From assembly GCA_018268015.1 (NCBI GenBank), contig JAFDXJ010000046.1, positions 1-64,000 of the forward strand: a stretch of 64,000 nt of DNA, given 5' to 3'. Source of the stretch: Bacteroidota bacterium (GTDB lineage Bacteria > Bacteroidota > Bacteroidia > Chitinophagales > Chitinophagaceae). Shown here piece by piece: positions 36,912-44,723 of this stretch; within the stretch, counting starts at the first letter, position 1; every line of letters begins with the position of its first letter. The notes below the pieces were generated by a model. It was not told where the DNA came from, did no database searches, and worked only from the letters and a program-made list of their open reading frames with translations. The position numbers and the translations under genes were made by a program.

Positions 36912-37670
36912 ATGAAGGAATCCGGGCAGAAAAAAATTTATTTCATTTCTGATTTTCATCTCGGCGCCCCGGATTACGCAACCAGCCTGGAACGGGAAAA
37001 GAAAATAGTCCGTTTTCTTGAAACCATAAAAGAGGATGCCGCAGAACTGTTTATCCTTGGTGACATGTTTGACTTTTGGTATGAATATAAAACAGTTGTT
37101 CCGAAAGGATTTGTGCGATTGCTGGGTATGTTAGCGTCCTTCTCTGATAAAGGAATTCCGATCCATTTTTTTATAGGCAACCATGATATGTGGATGCATG
37201 GTTATTTCGAAAATGAATTGAATATTAAGGTTTATGAAAAGCCAGAACGTTTCCAGTTTAATGGAAAGAAATTTTATATAGGGCATGGAGATGGATTAGG
37301 CCCGGGGGATCATGGATATAAAAGATTGAAAAAAGTTTTTCGCAATCCATTTTGTCAATGGCTTTTCGGGCAATTGCATCCAACATGGGGTATGGGACTG
37401 GCAAATTATTTTAGCGCCAAAAGCAGGAAAAAAACAGGTAGTTCAGACCAGGTTTTTTTAGGTGAGGAAAATGAATGGCTGGTAATCTATGCCAAAGAGA
37501 TTTTGGCCAATGAGCATATTGATTATTTTGTATTTGGCCATCGCCACTTACCCTTGGATATTGATCTTGGAGATAATAGCCGTTATATAAATTTAGGAGA
37601 CTGGATTCGAAGTTATACGTATGCTTTTTTTGATGGACAAAACATGCATTTATTAAAATGGGAAGAATAG
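36912..37670 (+). CDS. lpxH: UDP-2,3-diacylglucosamine diphosphatase (LpxH-type)
   Basis: A 252-residue calcineurin-like metallophosphoesterase of lipid A synthesis. Metal motifs: FISDFHLGAPD, LGDMFDFWYEYK, FIGNHDMWMHGYF, FYIGHGDGLGPGDHGYKR and YFVFGHRHLPLDI, which together form the dinuclear metal site. The length and GPGDxGYKRLKKVFRNPFCQWLF segment fit the Bacteroidota LpxH group. It cleaves UDP from UDP-2,3-diacylglucosamine at the inner membrane. Its last 13 bp overlap the next gene. Confidence 0.9.
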   Translation: MKESGQKKIYFISDFHLGAPDYATSLEREKKIVRFLETIKEDAAELFILGDMFDFWYEYKTVVPKGFVRLLGMLASFSDKGIPIHFFIGNHDMWMHGYFENELNIKVYEKPERFQFNGKKFYIGHGDGLGPGDHGYKRLKKVFRNPFCQWLFGQLHPTWGMGLANYFSAKSRKKTGSSDQVFLGEENEWLVIYAKEILANEHIDYFVFGHRHLPLDIDLGDNSRYINLGDWIRSYTYAFFDGQNMHLLKWEE

Positions 37671-38479
37671 TTTTTTCACATATTCTTTTTTTACTTGGTA
37701 TCGTGACTCCCTCATGGGCACAAACGGATACGGCCTTCCATCTCACATGGCAAAAGACGATCTATGGCCCATTTCGTGATTTTTATGCTGATAACCTCGG
37801 TAATTTATATCTGATCAATACAGATAACCGGATTAAAAAGCTGAATGCTCATGGAGATTCAATCGCCGTATATAATGATCAGCGGCGTTATGGTGATCTC
37901 TTTAGTATGGATGTAACTAATCCCTTCAAAGAAATTATATTTTATAAAGATTACCAGACGATCGTTGTTGTTGATAAATTCTTAAACAGACTGAATACGC
38001 TAAATCTTCGCAATTATGGAATTATGCAGAGTACCGCTGTTGCATTGAGCTATGACAATAATTATTGGATATTTGATGAGTGGAGCAACACGCTGAAAAA
38101 AATTGATGACAATGGTAAATTGTTATTAGAATCAGCAGATTTTCGTCTTTCATTCGGTGATGGATTCAACCCTGGAAAAATTATTGATGCGGATGGAATC
38201 CTTTATTTGTATGATCCTTTAATCGGGTGGAAAATTTTTGATTATTATGGCCATTTCAAAAAAAATATTCCATTCCCGGGCTGGAATGATGTGCAGGCAT
38301 CCAAAGGAATGGTTTATGGGTGGGGCCATGGAAACCTCATGAGTGCATCAATTACTTTGTCAGATGAACATTCATTTTCAAGTGGTTTAACATCAAATAC
38401 AGTTCATAAAATATTTTTCTTGGGAAATGTTTTTTATGTGTTAGATGAGCAAGGACTTTCCATTTATCATTTACCTTAA
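37658..38479 (+). CDS. Exported beta-propeller-like protein of unknown function
   Basis: 273 residues with a signal peptide (MGRIVFSHILFLLGIVTPSWAQ). The mature part shows repeated units of the form FRDFYADNLGNLYLINTDNRIKKLNAHGDSI, WIFDEWSNTLKKIDDNGKLLLES and IDADGILYLYDPLIGWKIFDYYGHF, like a six-bladed propeller or NHL-type fold. No catalytic residues are recognisable. It overlaps lpxH by 13 bp, so it is translationally linked, and a link to envelope biogenesis is inferred from this context. The 3' end overlaps the convergent ArsC-like gene by 4 bp. Confidence 0.8.
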   Translation: MGRIVFSHILFLLGIVTPSWAQTDTAFHLTWQKTIYGPFRDFYADNLGNLYLINTDNRIKKLNAHGDSIAVYNDQRRYGDLFSMDVTNPFKEIIFYKDYQTIVVVDKFLNRLNTLNLRNYGIMQSTAVALSYDNNYWIFDEWSNTLKKIDDNGKLLLESADFRLSFGDGFNPGKIIDADGILYLYDPLIGWKIFDYYGHFKKNIPFPGWNDVQASKGMVYGWGHGNLMSASITLSDEHSFSSGLTSNTVHKIFFLGNVFYVLDEQGLSIYHLP

Positions 38480-38841
38480 TCCTGTTTTTTAGAGATGATT
38501 TCTAATAATTGATGGATCATTTTTGGCGCATTTCCAATAAATATTTGACCATCGTACAGAATTACGGGTCTTTTAAGAAAAGTGTATTCCTTGAGGATTA
38601 AGGTGCGCATTTCTTTTTCACTTAATATTTTTTCTTTCAAATTCATTTTGGTATAAAGGACTGCGCGTTTACTAAAAAGCGCTTCATAACTACCGGCCAT
38701 TTTTTTCATTTGATCAATCTGTTCGGGAGTTATTTGATCGTTCTTTATATCTTGAATTTCAAAACCAAATTTGGAAGGATTGATTTGGTTCAGGATTTTT
38801 AAGCAAGTGTTACAGCTTGAGAGGTAATAAATTTTTCGCAT
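38476..38841 (-). CDS. ArsC/Spx family protein
   Basis: About 121 residues from ATG 38841 (MRKIYYLSSCNTCLKILNQI). The CxxC pair (SSCNTC) at the N-terminus and the thioredoxin-like helical insert (ITPEQIDQMKKMAGSYEALFSKRAVLYTKMNL) with KRPVILYDGQIFIGN at the end match the arsenate reductase/Spx/MgsR superfamily. No arsenic-resistance genes are close, so arsenate reduction is not supported; a regulatory or general oxidoreductase role is as likely. The longer start at 38895 was rejected because it adds a hydrophobic non-family extension. Confidence 0.85.
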   Translation of the reverse strand: MRKIYYLSSCNTCLKILNQINPSKFGFEIQDIKNDQITPEQIDQMKKMAGSYEALFSKRAVLYTKMNLKEKILSEKEMRTLILKEYTFLKRPVILYDGQIFIGNAPKMIHQLLEIISKKQD

Positions 38842-38897
38842 GGATAAAATTAATGAAATATGTACATTCTTTAGAATATAAAGCTGGGAAAACATCG

Positions 38898-38905
38898 TAT
38901 CTTTG
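38898..38905 (+). promoter_or_regulatory. Putative -7 box (TATCTTTG) for the Nfu-type gene
   Basis: Perfect TAnnTTTG 77 bp upstream of ATG 38983. It lies in the short divergent region with the ArsC-like gene, and there is no clear -33 element. Confidence 0.4.
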
Positions 38906-38982
38906 CGATTGATTTAGATAGGTTCAATGGATTCCATTTCAGGAAAACCAATTTTAAAATTCATTTTCTACAATAATTTACA

Positions 38983-39582
38983 ATGATAAAAACAGGTAAC
39001 CCGGTAATCAGCATTTATACTGAAATGACACCCAACCCGGAGACAATGAAATTTGTGGCGAATAAATTACTTTACCCCGGAAAAAGTATTGATTTCCCGG
39101 ATGAGAGTTTTGCCGGCCCTTCACCCTTAGCAAAAGAATTATTTGCTTTTCCTTTTATCAGGAGCATTTTTATTGCCAGCAATTTTGTGACGCTTACTAA
39201 AACTGCCGATACAGAAGACTGGCAGGATGTGATACCTCCCATCAAACAATTTTTAAAAGAATACATTGAAAATGGGGGCCCCATCGTAAATGAAGAAGAA
39301 GCAGAGAAAGTCAAAAAAGAAGCAACAAATTTAGTTTTAGCCGATGACGATGATGTTGTTAAACGAATTAAGGAATTATTGGACAACTATGTTCGTCCTG
39401 CTGTGGAAATGGATGGCGGCGCTATACAATTCAGGAGTTACGAGGATGGCATTGTCAACCTGATGCTGCAGGGAAGCTGCAGCGGATGCCCATCTTCCAT
39501 GATTACTTTGAAGGCCGGTATTGAAGGCATGATGAAAAGAATGATTCCTGAAGTGAAAGAAGTTGTAGCTGAGGCAGAATAA
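38983..39582 (+). CDS. Nfu-type Fe-S cluster scaffold/carrier protein
   Basis: 199 residues in two domains. The N-terminal ~90 residues (ISIYTEMTPNPETMKFVANKLLYPGKSIDF ... PLAKELFAFPFIRSIFIASNFVTLTK) are the Nfu N domain, and the C-terminal ~75 (RIKELLDNYVRPAVEMDGGAIQFRSYEDGIVNLMLQGSCSGCPSSMITLKAGIEGMMKRMIPEV) are the NifU-like domain with the cluster-binding CSGC. It carries 4Fe-4S clusters to target proteins. A terminator follows. Confidence 0.92.
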   Translation: MIKTGNPVISIYTEMTPNPETMKFVANKLLYPGKSIDFPDESFAGPSPLAKELFAFPFIRSIFIASNFVTLTKTADTEDWQDVIPPIKQFLKEYIENGGPIVNEEEAEKVKKEATNLVLADDDDVVKRIKELLDNYVRPAVEMDGGAIQFRSYEDGIVNLMLQGSCSGCPSSMITLKAGIEGMMKRMIPEVKEVVAEAE

Positions 39583-39604
39583 TTTTTAGAAAATATTTTA
39601 TACT

Positions 39605-39630
39605 AAGCTACCTCTTTGGTGGCTTTTTTT
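39605..39630 (+). terminator. Rho-independent terminator after the Nfu-type gene
   Basis: AAGCTACC-TCTTT-GGTGGCTT stem (one T-G pair) followed by seven T. Confidence 0.8.
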
Positions 39631-39644
39631 ATGGAAAAAAAATG

Positions 39645-40132
39645 ATCCATCTTTTTTAGCTTTATTATTTTCACATTCGTCCTATTCGAACCTTTAAATG
39701 CACCATTTACAATTGATCAGGACCTTATTACAAAAGATGGAGGAAAGTATAAACCAAGCAATGAAAAAGATCACTCCGTGTTGGTATATGCGGATTTTAT
39801 ACCGAACCTTGTAAAATCCGTGCAAGAACTTTCTGAACCAATTGAATCTGTTGAAATCATTGATGTTGGCGTCTTGCGGTAATAACCGATCGAATGACAA
39901 TACTTCTACCTTTGCATCTCTTGAACAAAATGTGCTCAACTCATATCATCAAAATACCGTAATTCAATGTACATTGCCTGCGAATTATAAATCAGCCCGC
40001 ATGAGCATTACGAACAATTTTGGTAAAGAAATAAAATCAGCACCACTTTCAGATATCGGGAAATTGAAAGTGTCATTTGATACAACAAATCTTTTTTCCG
40101 GCACTTATCAATTCATTAATTATAGACGGTAA
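39645..40132 (+). pseudogene. Remnant of a T9SS-sorted tail-fibre/peptidase S74-type protein (frameshifted)
   Basis: Two overlapping frames together give the end of a well-known Bacteroidota protein type. The first, read to a TAA at about 39881, contains TIDQDLITKDGGKYKPSNEK, SVLVYADFIPNLVKSVQELSE, the pattern that follows S74 intramolecular-chaperone domains. The second frame takes over near 39842: LLKSLMLASCGNN..., then STFASLEQNVLNSYHQNTVIQCTLPANYKSARMSITN and FSGTYQFINYRR, a degenerate type A sorting domain. In intact relatives the sorting domain starts ASLEQNIPNPF; here NPF is lost. A +1/-1 shift near 39840 and the missing 5' part mark it as a decayed fragment. Confidence 0.7.
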
Positions 40133-40205
40133 ATTCATGCATTAAAAACAATGGTATTGATAAATTAATTTTTTAATTCAATGAAAAGATATTTTTTTAT
40201 AATAC

Positions 40206-41132
40206 ATGAAAGGACTGATTTATAAATCAACAGGAAGCTGGTATTTGGTTAAAGATGAAGAGGGCACATTTTATGAAGCCCGCCTAAAAGGTATTTTCAA
40301 AATAGATGGTATTACTTCTACAAATCCAATAGCTGTAGGAGATCAAGTGGAATTGGAGTTTTCGAATGAGGGAGAAACCATGATTAGAAATATACTACCA
40401 AGGCATAATTATATAGCTCGAAGTTCACCACATCATATCAGTCAGCATCATATCATTGCAGCCAATTTGGATCAGGCCATTTTATTTTCCAGTTTAAAAA
40501 ATCCTAAAACTTCCTTAGGTTTTATAGACCGGTTTTTGGCTACAGCAGAAGCATTTCATATTCCGGCTGTTATATTTTTTAATAAATCAGATCTCTATCA
40601 AAAAAAAGAAATGCAGCAGTACCAGCACATAGAAAAAATGTATGGTTCTTTAGGGTACCCTGTTTTATTAATGAGTGTATCCGGCCTATCCGGAATTGAA
40701 GAAACGAAAAAGTTCTTCGAAAATAAAACCTCACTGATTTCAGGTAATAGTGGGGTGGGCAAATCTTCATTTATCAATTATTTAGCCCCCGGCCTGAATT
40801 TAAAAACACTTGAAGTGAGTCAATGGAGTGGTAAAGGGATGCATACAACAACTTTTGCTGAGATGCACGATATACAGGGTTTTCAAAATGCAAAAATTAT
40901 TGATACACCGGGCCTCCGGGAATTTGGAATGGCAGATATGGACAAGCAGGAAATATCTCATTATTTTCCTGAAATGCGAAACCGGTTACAAGATTGCCGC
41001 TTTAATAACTGTCTGCATATAGATGAACCCGGTTGTGCTATTAAAGATGCAGTAGAGAAAGAGGAAATATACATGGATCGTTATGTCAGCTATCTAAAAA
41101 TAATGGATAGTATTAATAAAAAGGCGTATTAG
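40206..41132 (+). CDS. rsgA: Ribosome small subunit-dependent GTPase A
   Basis: A 308-residue circularly permuted GTPase that helps mature the 30S subunit. The N-terminal OB domain (GLIYKSTGSWYLVKDEEGTFYEARLKG) is followed by the permuted G motifs: G4 FFNKSD, G1 ISGNSGVGKSSFIN, G2 threonines HTTTF and G3 IIDTPGLREFG. The zinc finger at the end reads CRFNNCLHIDEPGCAIKDAV. Length and motif order are normal. It stands alone, downstream of the broken T9SS gene. Confidence 0.95.
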   Translation: MKGLIYKSTGSWYLVKDEEGTFYEARLKGIFKIDGITSTNPIAVGDQVELEFSNEGETMIRNILPRHNYIARSSPHHISQHHIIAANLDQAILFSSLKNPKTSLGFIDRFLATAEAFHIPAVIFFNKSDLYQKKEMQQYQHIEKMYGSLGYPVLLMSVSGLSGIEETKKFFENKTSLISGNSGVGKSSFINYLAPGLNLKTLEVSQWSGKGMHTTTFAEMHDIQGFQNAKIIDTPGLREFGMADMDKQEISHYFPEMRNRLQDCRFNNCLHIDEPGCAIKDAVEKEEIYMDRYVSYLKIMDSINKKAY

Positions 41133-41156
41133 TTTCTTTAAAAACCAACAACCATT

Positions 41157-41669
41157 TTACTTATACCATGCACTATATTTTACATAATTCTCCGCAATGC
41201 GTTTTATTTCATCGTGAATAGTATCTTTTGAAATTTCTTTTACTTTCTTAGCCGGCACCCCCGCATAAATGCTCCCTTCTTCCACTTCAGTTCCTTCCAG
41301 CAATACGGCACCGGCAGCAATGATACTATTGCTGTGAACCTGGCACCGATCCATTACTAAAGCGCCCATGCCAATTAAAACATGATCATATACCGTACAA
41401 CCATGTACGATTGCATGGTGGCCTATGGATACATTATTTCCAATATTTACCGGGTTCTTTTGATAGGTACAATGAATGATAGCGCCATCCTGCACATTTA
41501 CACGATCTCCCATCTTGATGTAATGTACATCACCACGAACGACGGCATTAAACCAAAAACTGCATTCATCGCCGGCCACTACATCGCCTATGATTGTGGC
41601 ATTTGGAGCAATAAAACAATTTTTCCCGAATCGGGGCTCTTTATTGAGTAGAGGAATAATCAAAGACAT
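41157..41669 (-). CDS. Gamma-class carbonic anhydrase family protein
   Basis: 170 residues from ATG 41669 (MSLIIPLLNKEPRFGKNCFIAPNATIIGDVVAGDECSFWFNAVVRGDVHYIKMGDRVNVQDGAIIHC). A left-handed beta-helix with metal-ligand histidines in AIIHCTYQKN and SIGHHAIVHGCTVYDHVLIGMGA. YrdA/PaaY-like proteins of this type are often annotated as carbonic anhydrases, but activity has been shown only for some. The start at 41786 was rejected since its 39 extra residues lie upstream of the conserved N-terminus and overlap the divergent gene. Confidence 0.9.
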   Translation of the reverse strand: MSLIIPLLNKEPRFGKNCFIAPNATIIGDVVAGDECSFWFNAVVRGDVHYIKMGDRVNVQDGAIIHCTYQKNPVNIGNNVSIGHHAIVHGCTVYDHVLIGMGALVMDRCQVHSNSIIAAGAVLLEGTEVEEGSIYAGVPAKKVKEISKDTIHDEIKRIAENYVKYSAWYK

Positions 41670-41722
41670 ATTGAAATAGTTTAAATTTCGGCTTAAATTT
41701 AAAAAATAAAAGCATACTTCTA

Positions 41723-42928
41723 ATGCAAAATATTTCCAACAGGCAGTTATTTCTTCGCCACATTGCACAAACCAGCGCAGAGCCAATCGGCATTGAAATG
41801 GTGAGTGCTTCCGGTATTTATTTGTCTGATGCAGAGGGCAAAAAATATATGGATTTGATTTCAGGTTTTAATGTAGCAAATATTGGCCATTCAAATCCAC
41901 TGGTGATAGAAGCTGTTCAGAAACAAGCTGCATCCTATATGCATCTCATTGTGTATGGAGAATTTATTGAATCACCACAAGTACAATATGCATCTTTACT
42001 TACAAAGCATTTACCCGAAAATTTGAATTGCGTTTATTTCACCAACAGTGGCGCGGAAGCAACGGAAGGCGCTATGAAGCTGGCGAAAAGATATACCGGG
42101 AGGCCCAATATTATTTCTTTTAAAAATGCATATCATGGAAGTACTCAAGGAGCATTGAGCTTAATGGGAAATGAATACTGGAAAAATGCATACAGGCCTT
42201 TATTGCCAGGTATCCTGGAATTTGAATATGGTGAAGACAACGTTTTGGAAGCCATTAATGAAAAAACAGCTGCTGTATTTGCCGAAACGATCCAGGCGGA
42301 GAGTGGAGTCAAAAAACCACCGAAGGAATGGCTAAATAAAGTGAAAAAGAAATGCCGGGAAAATGATGTATTACTTGTATTAGATGAAATCCAGGCAGGA
42401 TTTGGCCGTTCGGGGACCTTATGGGCATTTGAACAATTTGATGTAGAACCGGATATTTTATTGCTCGGAAAAGCTCTGGGTGGCGGCATGCCTCTGGGTG
42501 CATTTATTTCATCAAAAAAAATAATGGACTCCTTAATGGACAATCCGGTACTGGGTCATATTACCACATTTGGCGGGCATCCGGTATCCTGTGCTGCTGG
42601 CTTACAAGCATTTAAGATTTTACTGGAAGGAAATTTCATTGAACCTGTTTTTGAAAAAGAGAAAATATTAATGGAACAATTGTCTTCATTTAGTGAAGTG
42701 AAATTGCATACAGCCGGACTATGGGCATCCTTAGCATTCTCTCAAACGGAGTTATGCCGGTCCGTTATTCATCAATGTATAAAAAATGGATTAATAACAG
42801 ACTGGTTTTTATTTGCACCGGATCACTTACGGATTGCACCACCTTTAATTATTACAAATGATGAATTGATCAACATGTGTACTATTATCAATCAATCAAT
42901 AAGTGAAGTCTGCCACCAGGAGGCTTGA
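41723..42928 (+). CDS. Class III PLP-dependent aminotransferase (acetylornithine aminotransferase-like)
   Basis: 401 residues. Motifs: NVANIGHSNPLVIEAVQKQ, YFTNSGAEATEGAMKLAKRYTGRP, NAYHGSTQGALSLMG, LLVLDEIQAGFGRSGTLWAFEQFDVEPDILLLGKALGGGMPLGA with the PLP lysine in LGKALGGG, and HITTFGGHPVSCAAG. This family includes acetylornithine, ornithine and 4-aminobutyrate aminotransferases, and no arginine or proline genes are nearby to narrow the substrate. The N-terminus overlaps nothing once the divergent carbonic anhydrase start is placed at 41669. Confidence 0.9.
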   Translation: MQNISNRQLFLRHIAQTSAEPIGIEMVSASGIYLSDAEGKKYMDLISGFNVANIGHSNPLVIEAVQKQAASYMHLIVYGEFIESPQVQYASLLTKHLPENLNCVYFTNSGAEATEGAMKLAKRYTGRPNIISFKNAYHGSTQGALSLMGNEYWKNAYRPLLPGILEFEYGEDNVLEAINEKTAAVFAETIQAESGVKKPPKEWLNKVKKKCRENDVLLVLDEIQAGFGRSGTLWAFEQFDVEPDILLLGKALGGGMPLGAFISSKKIMDSLMDNPVLGHITTFGGHPVSCAAGLQAFKILLEGNFIEPVFEKEKILMEQLSSFSEVKLHTAGLWASLAFSQTELCRSVIHQCIKNGLITDWFLFAPDHLRIAPPLIITNDELINMCTIINQSISEVCHQEA

Positions 42929-42976
42929 TTTATCCAGGATTAAAGTATATATTTATACAACTTTAAAATTAATATT

Positions 42977-43765
42977 GTGCCAGGGGAATCCTATACACCA
43001 CAAATTCAGAGTGAATATCAGCGATTGTTCGATACCTGCATAATACATCCGGAAAAGTATGATGAAGTAAATGCCATCATAAAAACAATTACAACCCATA
43101 ATAACCGGTATCAAAAAGTAGCTGCTGTGGTCAATGTACCCTGGTTTTTTATTGGCATATTACATGCCATGGAATCAGGTAATGATTTCAAAACTCATTT
43201 ATATAATGGTGATTCATTAAAAGCTCGTACGGTCAATGTCCCTGCTGGGAGGCCTAAAACCGGAAATCCGCCATTTGAGTGGGAGTATAGTGCTATTGAC
43301 TCTTTGGAATATGATGGCCTGGATGTTTGGTATGATTGGAGTATCCCGGGAATCTTGTATAAAATGGAAGGATATAATGGTTTTGGATATAGAAGCAAAG
43401 GGATTAATTCACCATACCTTTGGAGTTATAGCAATCACTATACTCGCGGTAAATTTTTATCCGATGGGAAATATAGTTCTACGGCAGTTTCCAAGCAGTG
43501 TGGAGGTGCTGTACTGTTAAGAAGAATGGTAGAAATGCAACTCGTGGCACCGGGTATTTCTAACAGGGTAAGCCTGATTACAGAATTAGGGAAACAGATA
43601 AACTATGCCCCAAACCGTTATGTACAGAAAGTAGAGGAACTACAGGGAATGCTTAACCTCGCCGGCGCTTATTTAAAAGTGGATGGGAAAGCGGGCAGGA
43701 AAACTTCTGATGCTTTCCGCACATTTACCGGTTTATATTTAAAGGGTGATCCGGAAATAAAATAA
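42977..43765 (+). CDS. Putative lysozyme-like peptidoglycan hydrolase
   Basis: 262 residues from GTG 42977, with no signal peptide. The core WFFIGILHAMESGNDFKTHLYNGDSLKARTVNVPAGRPKTGNPPFEWEYSAIDSL has the shape of a glycoside hydrolase of lysozyme type, with a Glu (HAMESG) where the acid catalyst is expected. It continues LDVWYDWSIPGILYKMEGYNGFGYRSKGINSPYLWSYSNHYTRGK. The last ~60 residues (VQKVEELQGMLNLAGAYLKVDGKAGRKTSDAFRTFTGLYLKG) look like a peptidoglycan-binding type 1 repeat. Family recognition is from pattern memory. Followed within 5-20 bp by a lipoprotein and a helical protein gene. Confidence 0.7.
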   Translation: MPGESYTPQIQSEYQRLFDTCIIHPEKYDEVNAIIKTITTHNNRYQKVAAVVNVPWFFIGILHAMESGNDFKTHLYNGDSLKARTVNVPAGRPKTGNPPFEWEYSAIDSLEYDGLDVWYDWSIPGILYKMEGYNGFGYRSKGINSPYLWSYSNHYTRGKFLSDGKYSSTAVSKQCGGAVLLRRMVEMQLVAPGISNRVSLITELGKQINYAPNRYVQKVEELQGMLNLAGAYLKVDGKAGRKTSDAFRTFTGLYLKGDPEIK

Positions 43766-43769
43766 ATGT

Positions 43770-44222
43770 ATGACTGAAAAATTGAAACGATACAAATCTC
43801 TTTATGTAGCGATCATCTGCTTTCCACTGATGCTCCTCGCTTCATGCCGTGTTTCCCTGGTACCTGCTTATGATGCAGCACTTCAAACGCAGATAGAGAA
43901 TGCTGCTAAAGCAACGGATATGCTTTATCTTAAGATGATGGATGCATCAATGAACGATAAAGAATATGCAACATATGCCCAGGATTATTTAAATATTGAG
44001 GGAGAAATCAATGCTATCTTATTAAAAAATGAAATAAGGCCAAAATCGGAAGACATTGTTGCTTCAATCAAAATCCTCAAAGATTATTTTATCAAAGCAA
44101 AAGAAGACCATGTAAAAAGAAATGTTCTTTCAAATGCAGAAGCACTTATTTATAATGAACAATTGAAAGCACTATGGAAACCGGTTTTGATTGAAGAAAT
44201 GGCACTCAGTAAAGTAAGGTAA
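43770..44222 (+). CDS. Predicted lipoprotein of unknown function
   Basis: 150 residues. The N-terminus is hydrophobic after a basic start (MTEKLKRYKSLYVAIICFPLMLLASC), with the lipidated Cys at residue 26. The mature part is wholly helical (ALQTQIENAAKATDMLYLKMMDAS, YLNIEGEINAILLKNEI, SIKILKDYFIKAKEDHVKRNVLSNAEALIYNEQLKALWKP) and would form a bundle. No family recognised. It begins 5 bp after the lysozyme-like gene and is followed 18 bp later by another small gene, so the three probably form one transcript. Confidence 0.7.
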   Translation: MTEKLKRYKSLYVAIICFPLMLLASCRVSLVPAYDAALQTQIENAAKATDMLYLKMMDASMNDKEYATYAQDYLNIEGEINAILLKNEIRPKSEDIVASIKILKDYFIKAKEDHVKRNVLSNAEALIYNEQLKALWKPVLIEEMALSKVR

Positions 44223-44240
44223 CTTTTAAATCTGTGAAAC

Positions 44241-44564
44241 ATGAAATTTGATATTGATGAAGTATTGACAAATATGTTGTCAGCTGTGAAAAAATCTTTA
44301 AAGACTGATTGGCCTTTTGCCAAAGAAACAGCCAATAATTTTTTTCAAAGCAGGAAAGAAAGGCTGGATTTACTGACCAGCTTAAGGCTGTCGAATCAAC
44401 TCAGTGAAGAATTTTATGAAAGCCGCATCCTTGATGAGAAAAAGATATTGATTTCTGAATTACATGCATTAGCCATTATTTCTAAAGTACTGGCTCAAAA
44501 TGCCGCCAATGCTGCCTTTGATATTCTTGAAAAAGCCTTAAAAGCAGCTCTCAGTCCTTTATAA
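44241..44564 (+). CDS. Small helical protein of unknown function
   Basis: 107 residues, no signal peptide or cysteine. Amphipathic helices are predicted over most of it (VLTNMLSAVKKSLKTDW, NFFQSRKERLDLLTSLRLSN, KKILISELHALAIISKVLAQNAANAAFDILEKAL), with an Ala-rich, weakly hydrophobic C-terminal helix that could associate with membrane. Third gene of the lysozyme-like cassette; function not known. Confidence 0.6.
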   Translation: MKFDIDEVLTNMLSAVKKSLKTDWPFAKETANNFFQSRKERLDLLTSLRLSNQLSEEFYESRILDEKKILISELHALAIISKVLAQNAANAAFDILEKALKAALSPL

Positions 44565-44629
44565 GTCATGGCAAGATTATGGGTTGGCTTCCGGGGCAAT
44601 TATTTTTAAAATCTTTTGCAAGTTTCCTT

Positions 44630-44658
44630 TTGCAAACCTTTGTGCTTGTGTACCTTTG
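44630..44658 (+). promoter_or_regulatory. Putative promoter of purL (TTG - 18 bp - TACCTTTG)
   Basis: TTG at 44630-44632 and a perfect TACCTTTG at 44651-44658, spaced 18 bp apart, 65 bp before the purL ATG. It is one of the best -33/-7 pairs in the window. Confidence 0.6.
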
Positions 44659-44723
44659 CGTCCTGAATTTCTTTGGAAAAACAGTAAATCATCCATTTCA
44701 AAAACTGCATTAAAAATATCTAC

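Noticed and set aside
38476..38841. Arsenate resistance gene arsC
   Set aside because: The fold fits the ArsC/Spx superfamily, but there are no arsenic transport or regulator genes nearby, so a specific arsenate reductase name was not given.
39842..40132. Independent small gene with a start at 39842
   Set aside because: Its start is TTG in the middle of a coiled-coil string whose N-terminal continuation is in the overlapping frame, so it is better read as part of a frameshifted pseudogene.
42977..44564. Prophage remnant
   Set aside because: Only the lysozyme-like gene is phage-like; no integrase, capsid, terminase or attachment repeats are seen, and the flanks are intact housekeeping genes.
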